A stretch of DNA of 64,000 nucleotides from Leptasterias polaris (lineage: Eukaryota > Echinodermata > Asteroidea > Forcipulatida > Asteriidae): positions 682,001-746,000 of the forward strand of contig JAZGTN010000214.1 in the NCBI GenBank assembly GCA_037783415.1, in the 5' to 3' direction. Under the pieces are notes generated by a model. The model was not told where the DNA came from, ran no database searches, and worked only from the letters and a program-made list of their open reading frames with translations. The translations under genes and the position numbers were made by a program. The stretch's first letter is position 1. Each line of letters begins with the position of its first letter. Shown piece by piece: positions 1 through 12,200 of this stretch.

Positions 1-158
1 GTTGTTGCATCCCCCCCCCCCATCCACCAGTTCCGACCCCCGCCCCACGCAATCCACAAATTCTGCCCCCCCCTCATCTGCTTCTCAGCAACCTCGTCTT
101 CATACTTCAACAAAGCGCGTCGACCCCCTGTCTTTACCCCATTGGCCGCTCAGTTACG

Positions 159-661
159 CACACTGATCTCTAATAGAGATCAGTGGTTACGCACACTGTA
201 CAATTAACTGTACAATTTTGAACAATGGAGGGCGACAAATACTTTTCAAACCGCGGGGAACTTTGACGTTCTCTTGGCAGATTTTGCACTAAATTCACGT
301 CTTTGTTTGAGATCTTTAGACATGACAACTATTAAACATCGACAATTTCTGGTTGCTATTCCACAATATCGAAGAACGGGCAAAATATAGGTCCAGCTGT
401 AGAAATCAATGATTGTTGGATAGAAATGTAGACTGTTTTCCGTGTTTCTTTTTTCTGCCTCTCTCGATCCTGACCTCCTGTGTTATTTTGTAGTGTGTAT
501 GTTACTGTATCCGGTGTTCCGTACTGACTACCGCACACTCAAAGTCAAGATGCCTTCAAACTTCAATAAGTTTTCCTGGTGAACGGTGACTGGTGTTGTT
601 GAATGTTGATGAACATTTTCAAGTCAGAATTACAGATTAATGAACATTTTCTGGTGACGTG
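159..661 (+). promoter_or_regulatory. Probable DNA2 promoter / 5' UTR region
   Basis: This is the sequence directly upstream of the DNA2 start codon. It contains a CCAAT-type site on the reverse strand (attggccgc near 140), a perfect 11-bp-arm hairpin at 161-185 (cactgatctct, 3-nt loop, then its complement) and two direct copies of ttacgcacactg flanking that hairpin. No TATA box was seen. Bases 1-120 are C-rich. The transcription start was not located. Confidence 0.35.
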
Positions 662-3242
662 ATGGGCAAGACAAAGAAATCAGAGGTTGGTAAACGATGT
701 CTTCAGTTCAACTTTTTAAAATTCTTTTGTCGGTTGATTAATAAACGAGGCATACGTCACTCTATGAGGGTAATGGAGACGATAGCGGAATGAACCTCAT
801 AGTTCTAGGACTAGGAGTACCCTCACCCTACCCCTAACCCTACCCCTACCCCTAACCCTACCCCTAACCCTACCCCTAACCCTACCCCTAACCCTACCCC
901 TACCCCTTGCCCTCACCCCTACCCCTTGCCCTCACCCAACCCCTTGCCCTCACCCCTACCCCTTGCCCTCACCCAACCCCTTGCCCTCACCCAACCCCTT
1001 GCCCTCACCCAACCCCTTACCCTCACCCAACCCCTTACCCTCACCCAACCCCAAACCCTCACCCTAACCCCCTCCCCCCTCCTATTCAGTCACCCTCAAT
1101 GTCTCGTGGTTGTGGTTGCCTTCATATGTATGAAGCCACAACCATGCACACATTACTGTATTACACACAAACTTCTGTGGTTGTGGCTTCATGTATGAAG
1201 CCACACAACCACGCCATTGTAATGTGCATGGTTGGCAGGGAATTGGACTTCATATGTCAGTTCGTATATATATCTCTAATAAACCTGCCCCCATGATCAT
1301 GATTGTTCAACTTCAATGATAATGTTCTACAATTACAAGTTTTGGTCAACGGAGACGAGATTTTAGGCAAGTACAAAATATGTCTACCTTTCTAGGGATT
1401 GCATATTTTGTGCAGTGGCGTACACTGCTACACAAAAACTAAGTTTGACGATCCATCCACAAAAGACACCTGCTGCTATTTTAAACTGATGGAGCTAGGG
1501 AGACTAGTTCAAGATTGCATTCTATTCCAATGGGGAATTAATTTATGTAATGGAAAGAAACTTGAACGATAGTTTTGGGGTTAAAGATGTATTATAAATC
1601 CTCAATTTTTCTGTCTTCATCGCAGGCAACAGGTAACATCAAAGGGCAGAAAACCCTGAACTGTTTCTTTGCAAAACAGGTGAGTTAGAAATATAGAGCT
1701 ATCCCTTCTCAAGGCACAACTTATTTAGGGCCAATTTCATGGCTCTGCTTACACTTACAGTAAGCAAAGAATCAGTGCTTCCAGAAGCAGGGACTCGGGA
1801 GTTGTGCGCTTACTTCAAGCACATCTCACATGTTAGCAGGGAATTTTTGCTTGTGCGAATGCAGACTAATGTTACTAAAGTAGTTAGGCATTCTTCGCTT
1901 ACACAGCTAGTGCAGAAATTCTGGGCTTGCCCTGTAAGCAAAAAAGAATCATAGTGATCGCAAGCGCAGATTTTGCAGCGGTAAGCAGAGCCATGAAATT
2001 GGGCCGAGGTGATTAAATCGTTGTGTGCATGGAAGAAGGACGTAACGAAAAGTTACTGGAGAAACATTCAAGCAATTAATGTGCAAAAATGTGTTTCAAT
2101 TCAAGACAACTGAGTGTAAAAGTGGGATCGGTTTTCTGCCATTCATTATTTAACATTATTAAATTCTGCATGAGAATGGAAAAAACAATTCTTTGGGGTA
2201 ATTCTAGCAATAATAATGTTACAGTTATGGCACATTGTTTTGTCAGGCGCCATTGTATTGGTTACAGCCTTTTTTTACTGGAAAAAAACAACACTTCTTC
2301 TTCCATATAAGTACAGACTCAATTACATGAGCAAAATTGTACTTTGTGTGCATGAAAGAAGGGTGTATAGCCTCAGGCCCTTCTTCCATACTATTGACAT
2401 GAAAAAATCATTTTAGGTCCAACAAAATGTTCTGTACCAAGCATTTTCCTCTTTTCCCAAAAACTAAAGTTGCAGATCTTCTTAAGGAAGTATTTTCACC
2501 TTGACTACAGGGCTTGAGTGAGTTTTAATCCATTTGTGAATCTCCAATGTCAGTGGATTTGGAAGCATCATACACCCTAGCCCCATTCTAGGGCCAATCC
2601 ATGACTAAACTTTCATCTTGGAGGTTTTGCCCTAGAACGGAGCTACATTTGTTAGAGATGCAATTGTTTTGTTACATATTTTGCACTCTAATAACCAAAA
2701 CAATTCTTGTTTCCAGCCGCCAGGTGGGCAGTCTAAACTGTTTACTCAAGTCCAGCCAGGTGGGCAGTCTAAACTGTTTACTCAAGTCCAGCCGGGTGCC
2801 AGAACCATTGTTCCCCCTCATCAGACGGCCACTTCCAAATCTTTTCATAGTTTGCTAAAGACTACGGATGACTCCTCTGATTTCCAACCACAGAAGACAT
2901 CGAAAAGCCCCAACCTTAAAGTCACAACATCCAAAGTCTGCCATCAAAGCAAAGACAGACATTTGGAAAGTTATAGAGAAAATCTCAAGAGGAAAAAAAC
3001 TCCCTCTAAAGTGCAAAAGACGTTGCTGGAAACTCCCCCGAGAAAAGTCAATTACACTTCTGCCGGTGCTTCCAAAAATATTGAACTTCGGCAACCATCA
3101 AATGTTAGCCTGGTACAAGTGTCTAAAACCAACTTAGTCCACGAGGCCAATGGAAATAACAGCAAACACCAAGCCCAGGCTAGTGGTTTCCATGGCAACA
3201 CCAATGATCTCAATCAAGGAAGTCAAGGGTCTCAAATTACAG
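662..3242 (+). CDS. DNA2: DNA2 exons 1-3: N-terminal tip with PIP-box-like motif and a duplicated peptide
   Basis: Exon 1 (662-689) encodes a short lysine-rich start (MGKTKKSEV). Exon 2 (1633-1679) encodes [16 protein letters not shown], whose QKTLNCFF matches the PCNA-interacting consensus Q-x-x-hydrophobic-x-x-aromatic-aromatic. Exon 3 (2717-3242) is low-complexity and basic, and opens with a tandem duplication of a short coding unit giving [12 protein letters not shown] twice. No folded domain is visible, as expected for a disordered tail. Phases join cleanly: exon 1 leaves one base, exon 2 ends in phase 0, exon 3 leaves one base for exon 4. Confidence is lower than for the catalytic core because the tail has no strong homology that I can recall; the assignment rests on phase and position. 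Confidence 0.72.
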
Positions 3243-6200
3243 GTTAGTTTACATAAAGGTTTTGTTTTTGACTGTTTCCTTAAAATACAAAAACCATAAA
3301 AATCCATCAACAAGTTTCACTTGATTTTGCTGGATTACTAGACTCTGGACTTCTACACAACCAAACTCATCATGTTCGCACGAGGAAAGGAATTTGTTCA
3401 AAAACTGAACAAATCTGTGTACTTACAAGTAAAAATTGTAACATTGAATTTTGAACTTAATTACAAGTTCACAACTTGTTGGGAATTAAACTGTACATGC
3501 TGATTATGCAATCAATAATGTTTCCAGTAGCACCAAGGACATTTTTTAAAAGTACAATTTAAATTTGTGCATGGTGGAAAAATATGATCTGAAAGGGTTT
3601 GTGGTGGTGCCATTTAAATATATCTGAAAGTGATGGCTCCGACCGAACCTTCTGGTTAGTGCAAAGATGATAATTCATATGGGTTGTCCTTTTTTACCAA
3701 GGTTTTTTGATTGATGTTTAGTCAGTTTCTTAAATGATTTTTTCATTTTCCATACAGTCATCCCAGAAACTCCTGAGGCAGTTCTCAACGCCGAGAAAAC
3801 TCACAAGATCTCTGCTCCTCTACCAGATGAAGATTTGACACCTAACAGAGACCTCAAGACTGCCTTCTCGATCTTTGTTCCAGAGACACCAACAAGTGCT
3901 GGTAATCTACACCAACGCAACAAATCAATCAGCCGCCTCAGAATTTTTTTTTTTTTTTTTCAACTAATCAAATTATCCTCTAATTTAGATTTTACTAATG
4001 GTGACCCCGGTTCAAACAAATTATAACTGGATCTACAGACTAGAAGGAATTGAGACGGCTGACAAGGAAGCAACTTATAATTAGAACAAAAATATATATT
4101 TATTTGAAATATTACACTAATTACAATTTGTACAGTGGACTTACAGATCCATAATTAATCTCTCTTTGAATAAATTCATGATCATTTCACGTCATACATT
4201 TTCCCTTATACTGTCGTCAATTAGTTCAAACTTTTTCAGTTTGACTCTTGGATTAATCCATATTCAGTTTCTTTTTATGAACCTAACATGGATTCTTCCA
4301 TATTAGTTCCTTTTGGAAACATACAATTACAAACTTATGCTTTAACACTTTGCATCATTACCGTATTACAAACAGTTTTACTTTTCAGTTTGACTCATGG
4401 ATTATTCCATATTCAGTTTCTTTTAGAAACATAATACTTTCAAACTTATACTCTTTATTACTTTACACAAATCTCAACTCATGGATTATTCCATATTCAG
4501 TTTCTTTTATAAACCTAACATGGATTCTTCCATATTGGTTCCTTTTGGAAACATACAATTACAAACTTATACTCTTATTACTTTACACAAATCTCATCAT
4601 AGAGGAGTACCACTCCAGAATATCAAGTGTGTTTTCTGACTTCCACATCTAACAGTTCAGTGTTTCTCTCATCATATTTGGCCAGTGCCTTTCATGGTAG
4701 TCTCTTCCCAAGGAGGGGTGTTTACTCCGAAACCACGGCCATCTATTTACATAAAATGATAGACCAAAACCCTCAACAGTATTTGCAAACAAATAAACAA
4801 ATTACATGCAAAGCTTTTCCTTTTTAAATAACAAATATCTAGTGAATGAAACATCAAAATCAATCATTGGTTTAAGATACGTAATACTAAATAATCGCGT
4901 ATGTTTTCACGGGCAGGTAGTTTCTTTATCAAAGATACAACCATGGCAAAATTCACTGTGCTGCTTTAAGTTTGCCACAATTTTGGTTAACATTCAAATT
5001 TCGGTTGTTAAATGAAGAGTACATAATGTAGGCGCACAAAATGGTGATGAAACAGTAAGACTTATACGGATCGTTATAAAATATAAATAAATACTTACGG
5101 TTACGTAAATGGTGCGATACCTCATGACGGGCTGAGTGTTGTTTTTCCCTAGATGTTAAGGTGACGGGATTTGGGGAAATTGCCCATTCTCGACACTGGA
5201 TTTGTCGGGCTGGAACGAGTCTAGTTTGGTGGCTGAATCCACAAACTTATCATTTCAAAAAAAAACTGCTGTTTCAGGCGTTTTTTTGGACAGTTGGTAC
5301 AGTACTCTTTCCCTAATTCTCAAACACACACACTCAGGTTTTTGATGTCTTTCTCCGTCAAGAGTTTTTCAACGACTGCCGAATTCTCTCTCTCTCTCTC
5401 TCCCACTCTCTCACACCACATTCCAAACCAACATACCACAACAAAGTACAAAAGGCTTGGACAAAACAACTAATTACTGAACATAAACACATTAAACTGC
5501 CATTCCCAGTAATCGCAGCTTAACCGCCTTAAACCCGATTGGTTAAAATTGAGACTTGCGGGAAATTCTTATCATTTTACTGGCTTAAAACTTGTGGACG
5601 ATACCACACGAATGCGCAGGTAATTCCTCTGACTTTGCCCAGATGGGCTAGCGCATGAAAAACAAAATACCAGTGTTACAGTGGTGCCATTTAAATATAT
5701 CTGAAAGTGATGGCTCCGACCGAACCTTCTGGTTAGTGCAGAGATGATAATTCATATGGGTTGTCCTTTTTTACCAAGGTTTTTTGATTGATGTTTAGTC
5801 AGTTTCTTAAATGATTTTTTCATTTTCCATACAGTCATCCCAGAAACTCCTGAGGCAGTTCTCAACGCCGAGAAAACCCACAAGATCTCTGCTCCTCTAC
5901 CAGATGAAGATTTGACACCTAACAGAGACCTCAAGACTGCCTTCTCGATCTTTGTTCCAGAGACACCAACAAGTGCTGGTAATCTACACCAACGCAACAA
6001 ATCAATCAGCCGCCTCAGAAATGGCAGCCACTCAAAGAAGCTCAGCATGGCTGCGGGAAGAGCCCATTCCGGAAAAGGTAGACCAGATTTCCGAAATGCA
6101 GAGAGATTGTCCACCAGAAGTGACAAGATTATGCCATTGGAATCATTTAGGAAAAACAAAGGATCCTGTCTTGATGATGAAGGGACATCGTCGCCCGACT

Positions 6201-9200
6201 TACTTGAAGAGATGCTGCAAGAATTTGCTCAATCATCAACCCGTACCCCAGTAGGAGGTAAGAGACTGACGACACTTCCACAGCCTCCGCTCGGAGTCAG
6301 TTGGACTCCAGGCACTCTCTGTGCAGGTGAATGTAGTCCTTCCAAGGTTGAAGCAAATCCCGTCGGCAAAACACTGAACAGAGAGCAGAAATCAAGCACT
6401 GACCCCAGTGATGCAATCCAAGAGTCCAGCCGCAGTGATCCTACAAGAAATATTTGTGAGGCAGAGTTCTCTGCAATTGTACCTCATGACCTAACTGCAG
6501 TGCCTCCTACTGGATTGGATCTGGAAGATAAGATTGAACAAACATTCGATCCCTTAGAAGAGATGCTACAGGAGTATTCTTCATTGACATCATCTCTGAC
6601 GATCAACTCTGACAAGAAGATTCATTCCCAATTAAAAATGAAAGCTAAGAGTGATACCGTACGGGAGAGACAGGTGTTCCGTGCTCGAAGGCCATCCTCA
6701 AAGCTCTCAAGGACCTTCCGAAAAAACAACCGTAACCCTAATTTAGGCCCAAGTCCTGTACAAAACACTATACAACGTGACCATGATGAAAGCTTGACCT
6801 TATCAAATGTAGATAAATACACAGACGACTTAAATTCTGTCTCTTCAGCAGAAGATGATGGCGATGTTGATCGGCCTACTTCCATTCCAAGCAGTGTTTC
6901 TTTGGAGCAGGATTTATTTGCTTCATCCACCAAGAAAACGAATGTCAATCCATTTGCAGTGAAACCGTCCAAAATCAAAGTGAAGGTTATGGGATTAAAC
7001 CAACACAGTAAGTGCCAATCAACAGCAGCAGCTCAAAGTAAGACAAAGTTGAACATGCGGAAGAGATCCTCTTGTAAGGGGAGCTCGCCCTATGCAAAGC
7101 GGGTCTACACAAGACATGATAAACAAACCATGGAGTCAGGCTTGTCTGAAATGATCAACTCGCCATCATTAAGTACCGTGAAAGATTCAAGCGGGTGTCT
7201 CCTAAACAGGAATGCTGAGCATATCGGCTCTGCTGTCAAAAAAACGCTTTTTCAACAAGAAAAAGAGAATCTCTATGAAAAAGTTGACGCAGTCAAAGAA
7301 ATGCCGCTCTCGAGAAGTAGCACAAGTCATCAGAACCTCATAGACAAAACAAACATTGACAGTTATCCAGTTGCAGAATCTTCTGACATAAGGAAAGAAA
7401 GTTCACATCAAAAATCTGACGTTGATGAAGTTAACAAACCGACGGCATCAGTAAAGCGAACAAACATAAACCTGTTTGCCACTGAAAACTCAGACTCGGC
7501 TGTGATGGGCTCTTCTTTATTCAGCGGTCCTTCTGATGGGATCCATTCAAACATTGGCAGTCAGCCAAGTCGTGGATCTGATGAATTGTGGGATGGAGAA
7601 CTCAATGATTCTCTCTTGGCCGCAATGGATATGGACAACCTTGGAAATGATGACACATCTGAGGTAAAAACACAATTTATACTTCTGGAAAATGAATTAG
7701 TGTGTTACTTTCAAAGCTTGTCAATCCAAATGCAACAGCAAAGATCTTCATTGTTCTTGACGTTACTTCTTTAGAATCTAGCAATTTCCTGCTGCTAAAG
7801 ATGAAAATGTTAATTCATTTTAGAGCTTTACAAAGCACACCGAGGCAAAAGCATCTTGACCATCCAAAGCAATGAGAGACTTTTTGGGACACTTGGTAGC
7901 AGCAGACTTACCAGGTAAATCCATTGTTCTTGGAAATGCTCATAACTCTGAAAACAATGGTGTGTCTGCTGCCACCTAGTGTTCAAAAGTTGCCATTACT
8001 GCGAGTCGGGTGAATTAATAAGAAATCTGACTTTAATGTGATATTGTGATTAAATGATTTTTTTTTTTTAAGGAGAAACTGGAGAGCTTGGCGACTAAGG
8101 TCACTTGGGATTTCAGTCTCCTCTCGCCATTTAAAAGCTCATCTCAGCAAAAGGAGGTTTCCCTGCCGGCTGACCTGAATCGATACAGAGTGATGGGCAT
8201 CCAAGATATTGGAAGGTCAGAATAACTTCAAATTTCATGGTTAAGTTTCTTGCTTAAGGACACTAGTGTCACGAACGGAACTTGAACCCACACCCTGCTG
8301 ATCAGAAACACCAGAACTTAAGTCTGGTGTTCTTATCCCCTCGGCCACGACACACCACCAAATACATGCGTATCAATGACCAAATCTTGTTGGTGAGTCA
8401 CTACGTCACACGCAAGCGTATCTTCTGCATGCCCAAAGTTTTCGCTATTTCTGATTCCAAAGCTGGCATCTGTTTGTGTGTAACTTAACCAAAAATCAGC
8501 CTTGTCTCCATTAAAAGGCATTTCTTATGATGGAAACTTTTAATTCTGAAAAGACCTCTGTCTTTGGAGAATGTGTACGACTATACGTATGTAAAAGCCA
8601 AGTCCAATTATTTAACTTTTCTTGCATAAATCAGCTAAGAGAAACTAGCTTAATGAACCTCCTATGGGCTTCTGGTAATCAGTGGAGCCAGCTTGTTTGA
8701 GATGGGCACGGCTTACAGTGGAATTATGTCACTCTTATAAACAGAATTACACTTGACCTTGATCCTGGGGTGTGCCAATTTAAATCCATGGTTTTATTGT
8801 ACTAGCTGTCTTTGGTTTTTTAATTTTTTTATTTTATGAGAGATCGCCTAACAGCACACGGACAGCCACTTCACTGGACTTAACTGATTTGGGCTATTGA
8901 CCCAAAACAACTGCCACCAGAGGCACGTTACCACCTACTCCCGGGGCTGAAACAGAGTTACCCCCTTCACAGTTTGTAAGGATGTAGGCATGGGGTATCA
9001 TCCTCTATAGGGGCATGGCTGGTAGATCAGAATGCACTACCTTCCCAACTTTTTATGAAGCAATTATGGTTAAGAGCCTTGCTCAAGGGCACAAGTGTCA
9101 TGACCGGGGTTCAAACCCACAATCTGCTGCTGACAACACCAGAGCTTGGGTCCGGTGAACTAGACCGCTCGGCCATGACGGGCAGGTGGATTGCATTTAA

Positions 9201-12200
9201 CCTGTTCACAGAAAGGTAGATTAATCGTTTATTATTTTTACCCACGTCTTCTTTCCCTGCAGTGAGAAACTGATACTGTTGATGTGTCTGACCAAGTTCA
9301 AACAGAGGTCATGTAAGCTGAAAGGCTCATGGTAAATATTACAGCCCTTCTGATTGTTTTCTCTGTCTTAATTAATCTGTTTTCACAAAACAAAACAAAG
9401 AATCTCTGTCAAGTGTTAGGACAGTTAAGTCAAAACTCTGTCCAACAGAGCTCAGAACAGAGTAAGCTAACGGGCACGTCTTGTTCAAATGTCTAGATCA
9501 GCCAAGTTAACAATACAACCTGGGAAGCGGCAGCAGAGGGATTACCTTAATATCAAGTCATAAACCACAAAGTATTTGTAGAAATGTCTTTGCATTTCTA
9601 ATTTTTTCCTATCTGTCTGTCCATCTATCGGTCTGTCTGTCTGTTTTTCAAAATAAATACAACCTCACATCAACTTCATTCTGATGTAGTCAAATACCGA
9701 CGTTACATTCTGCAGGTTCAACACACTCCTTCATGAAGGAGACGTCGTGGCCATCCATGGGAAGTTCAACTCCTCAGGAATGTGCACCATAGACCAGCAG
9801 CAGAATTTCTTGGTTGTTCACCCTGATCTCTTACTCACTGGGACCAGTGTGTCAAGGAGTATACGTTGTATGAGAAGGTAACAACTTCTTAGCGACTGAT
9901 CCCCTTTTTGTAAATCAGTGTGACCTTTTGGTCTTAACTTTGCTCTTGTTGTATTTTGAGGGCAGACCCTTGCCGAGTATGGCTGCATGCCCGGTCCTCC
10001 TTGGGTTCGTGGCCGCAGCTGCCCTGCCACTTGGTGGGGAACAGAGCTCTGCCAGCCCCCATGAGGGTGCTCCTCTAAACACCTCCGACTTCCTACTTTG
10101 CCGTCTCCCTCTCTCAGCATGTTTGCACAACATAAATAACATAGCAAGCACCCTTGTTAACATGTTTCATCTGGCTTGGGAGCTACAGTGATTAAGTTCA
10201 CTAATGAAACATCCTTTGTTTCATTACCAGAAATATATAATAATAATAGTAATAATGATTATATTTGTACTTTTTGTTTCTACTTATTTTAGGTCTTTGC
10301 TGGGAGAAAAATTCAAAGTAAGTATAACATACAGTCATTGATGTAGATTGCTGTGGAGTTCAAATTGTTTATTTTGGTTGTTCGCCATCATGTGAACTTC
10401 ACAAGAGGCTTTCAAGAGGCAGGTTGGCTCAGTGGTTTCTTCCCTGCTTTTCACCTCGGTGGACCCCGGTTCAAATCCTGCTTCAGACCAGAGCCTTCCC
10501 TGTGAATTGGGTTTTCAGTCTCTACCTGATTGCTTGGGTTTCTCCTCCCACATTTAAAACTGAGATTTCTCCAACATCCTCTCTTCGCAGGTCAGTCTAG
10601 GGGTCACAGTGCACTAGGCGTTCTTTTAAGTTCCTTGTTTCATTACCAGAAATAGATAATTAAAAATCACAATAAACTCAAGTAAGCTAATGAGCAACTA
10701 TGAGACAAATCAACCACATGATCATCGTAAGTGAACCTTATATCAGGTTCTTATTTATACACCAAGGTGAAGAGAAGCAAATCATGGTTAACAGTCTTGA
10801 CTGTGTATTTGTATATATTTGGTTTGCGGTAACACCATGTGTATACTTGCTGTGTAGATTAAGTTCTTTAGAGAACTTGTCTTGCTATTTATTCTACTGC
10901 CTCGGAGTAGACATTCGGAATTCGGGAGACTATGAAAAGAACTGTCCCGCTTATTCACTACTACCTGGGCGGAAGGTAGGAAATCGGCCGTGACTACTAC
11001 TTTCGCTTAGTGGATCGAGGGGACTTCTCATTATTAACCTCACTGCCGCGGAGTGAGTTCTTAAATTGGTCTCAACGTTTCGACTAGCTTGCTCTAGTCA
11101 TCGTCAGGAGACTGTGTATTGGTACTTATTAAAATCATTCCTTTGCCTTTGATGTTGTGTAATTGTTGATCTTCTTTGCAGGGGTTGGACTGTGCCAGTA
11201 AACCAATGCTGCTTGGTACAATGCTCCATGAAGTCTTTGACAAGGTAGGTTGTTCGTTCTATTCACAATGCAGTGTTCTCAGTTGCCGTCACTTGTAGGC
11301 TCCTTTAAAAATGGAACAAAGCTACCCCACAGAGTTTTCTTTCTTATTTGTTTTTGCCCTTACACCGATGTCTTTTTTAAGCACTATATACTTAGCTTTC
11401 CCGAGTTCTGTGAAAAAAAAACATAGGCAAATCACTCGGGTGGGATTCGAACCTATAATCTTTGCCATGCTATTAAGGTAAATGTCATACCACTAGGCCA
11501 CCAAGCTAGCCCGATGGCTAGAGGGTGGTAGTTAAATTCTATATTTTAGCAGCAGGTACCGCAACGATTTAATAGATATAAATTTTGCATCTATTAAATC
11601 TTGTGGTATATATTCCATATATATGTATTTTTTAGACCAAAAGGTGCTTGGCTTTTCAGCAATGGCTGTCTGAAAATTCCAAAAGATCATTCCTGAAAGG
11701 TTTGTGTTCTTTTTGGGGCAAAAAATTCATTGATTACATTTGAAAGCCTTGAAGTTTGTTTTTTAATTTTCTTGAATTTTTGTACTTTAGGCTGTAGAAA
11801 CAAAGAATTTCTCTGAAAATAACCTTCTGAAAGTTGTAGACAAGGTTGCACACCGGCTGCCATACCTCATAGACATGTAAGTGTTATAAATGTTATTAGT
11901 TCTCGCACAAGCGCGAGCAGAATTCAGACAAATAGAGCGCTTCTGCGTCCCATATCCCATGAGGCCAAAGGCGGAGTTGGGTATGGGACGCAGACTTGCT
12001 ATATTTTCTGTATTCCACGAGCGCGGGTGTGATAAAGAATTTATCTTTAAGCAAACCTGATGTGCAGATTAACGCAATACTCGGAGTTGAAACAGCTGTA
12101 CGTTTTGCGTATACTTAGCTTAAAATAACACAATACGTGGAGTTAGAACAGTGCAATAGGCAGGGTGTGATATGGGCCGTGTGATATAGGTTTATATCAC

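Noticed and set aside
907..1296. Pro/Thr/His-rich open frame
   Set aside because: It is translation of the telomere-like C-rich repeat and shows no other coding features.
3604..6020. Possible LTR retrotransposon with 340-bp repeats
   Set aside because: The repeats contain host DNA2 exon and intron sequence, lack TG...CA ends, and no gag or pol is present between them.
7826..7914. Exon-like segment ([17 protein letters not shown]...) between DNA2 exons 4 and 5
   Set aside because: It has an AG and a GTAAAT border and one open frame, but including it shifts the next exon into a TGA. Exon 4 joins exon 5 directly in phase 0 with a sensible protein.
8266..8352. tRNA-Leu gene
   Set aside because: Mismatched acceptor stem, and a tail shared with another copy at 9075-9185 marks a SINE.
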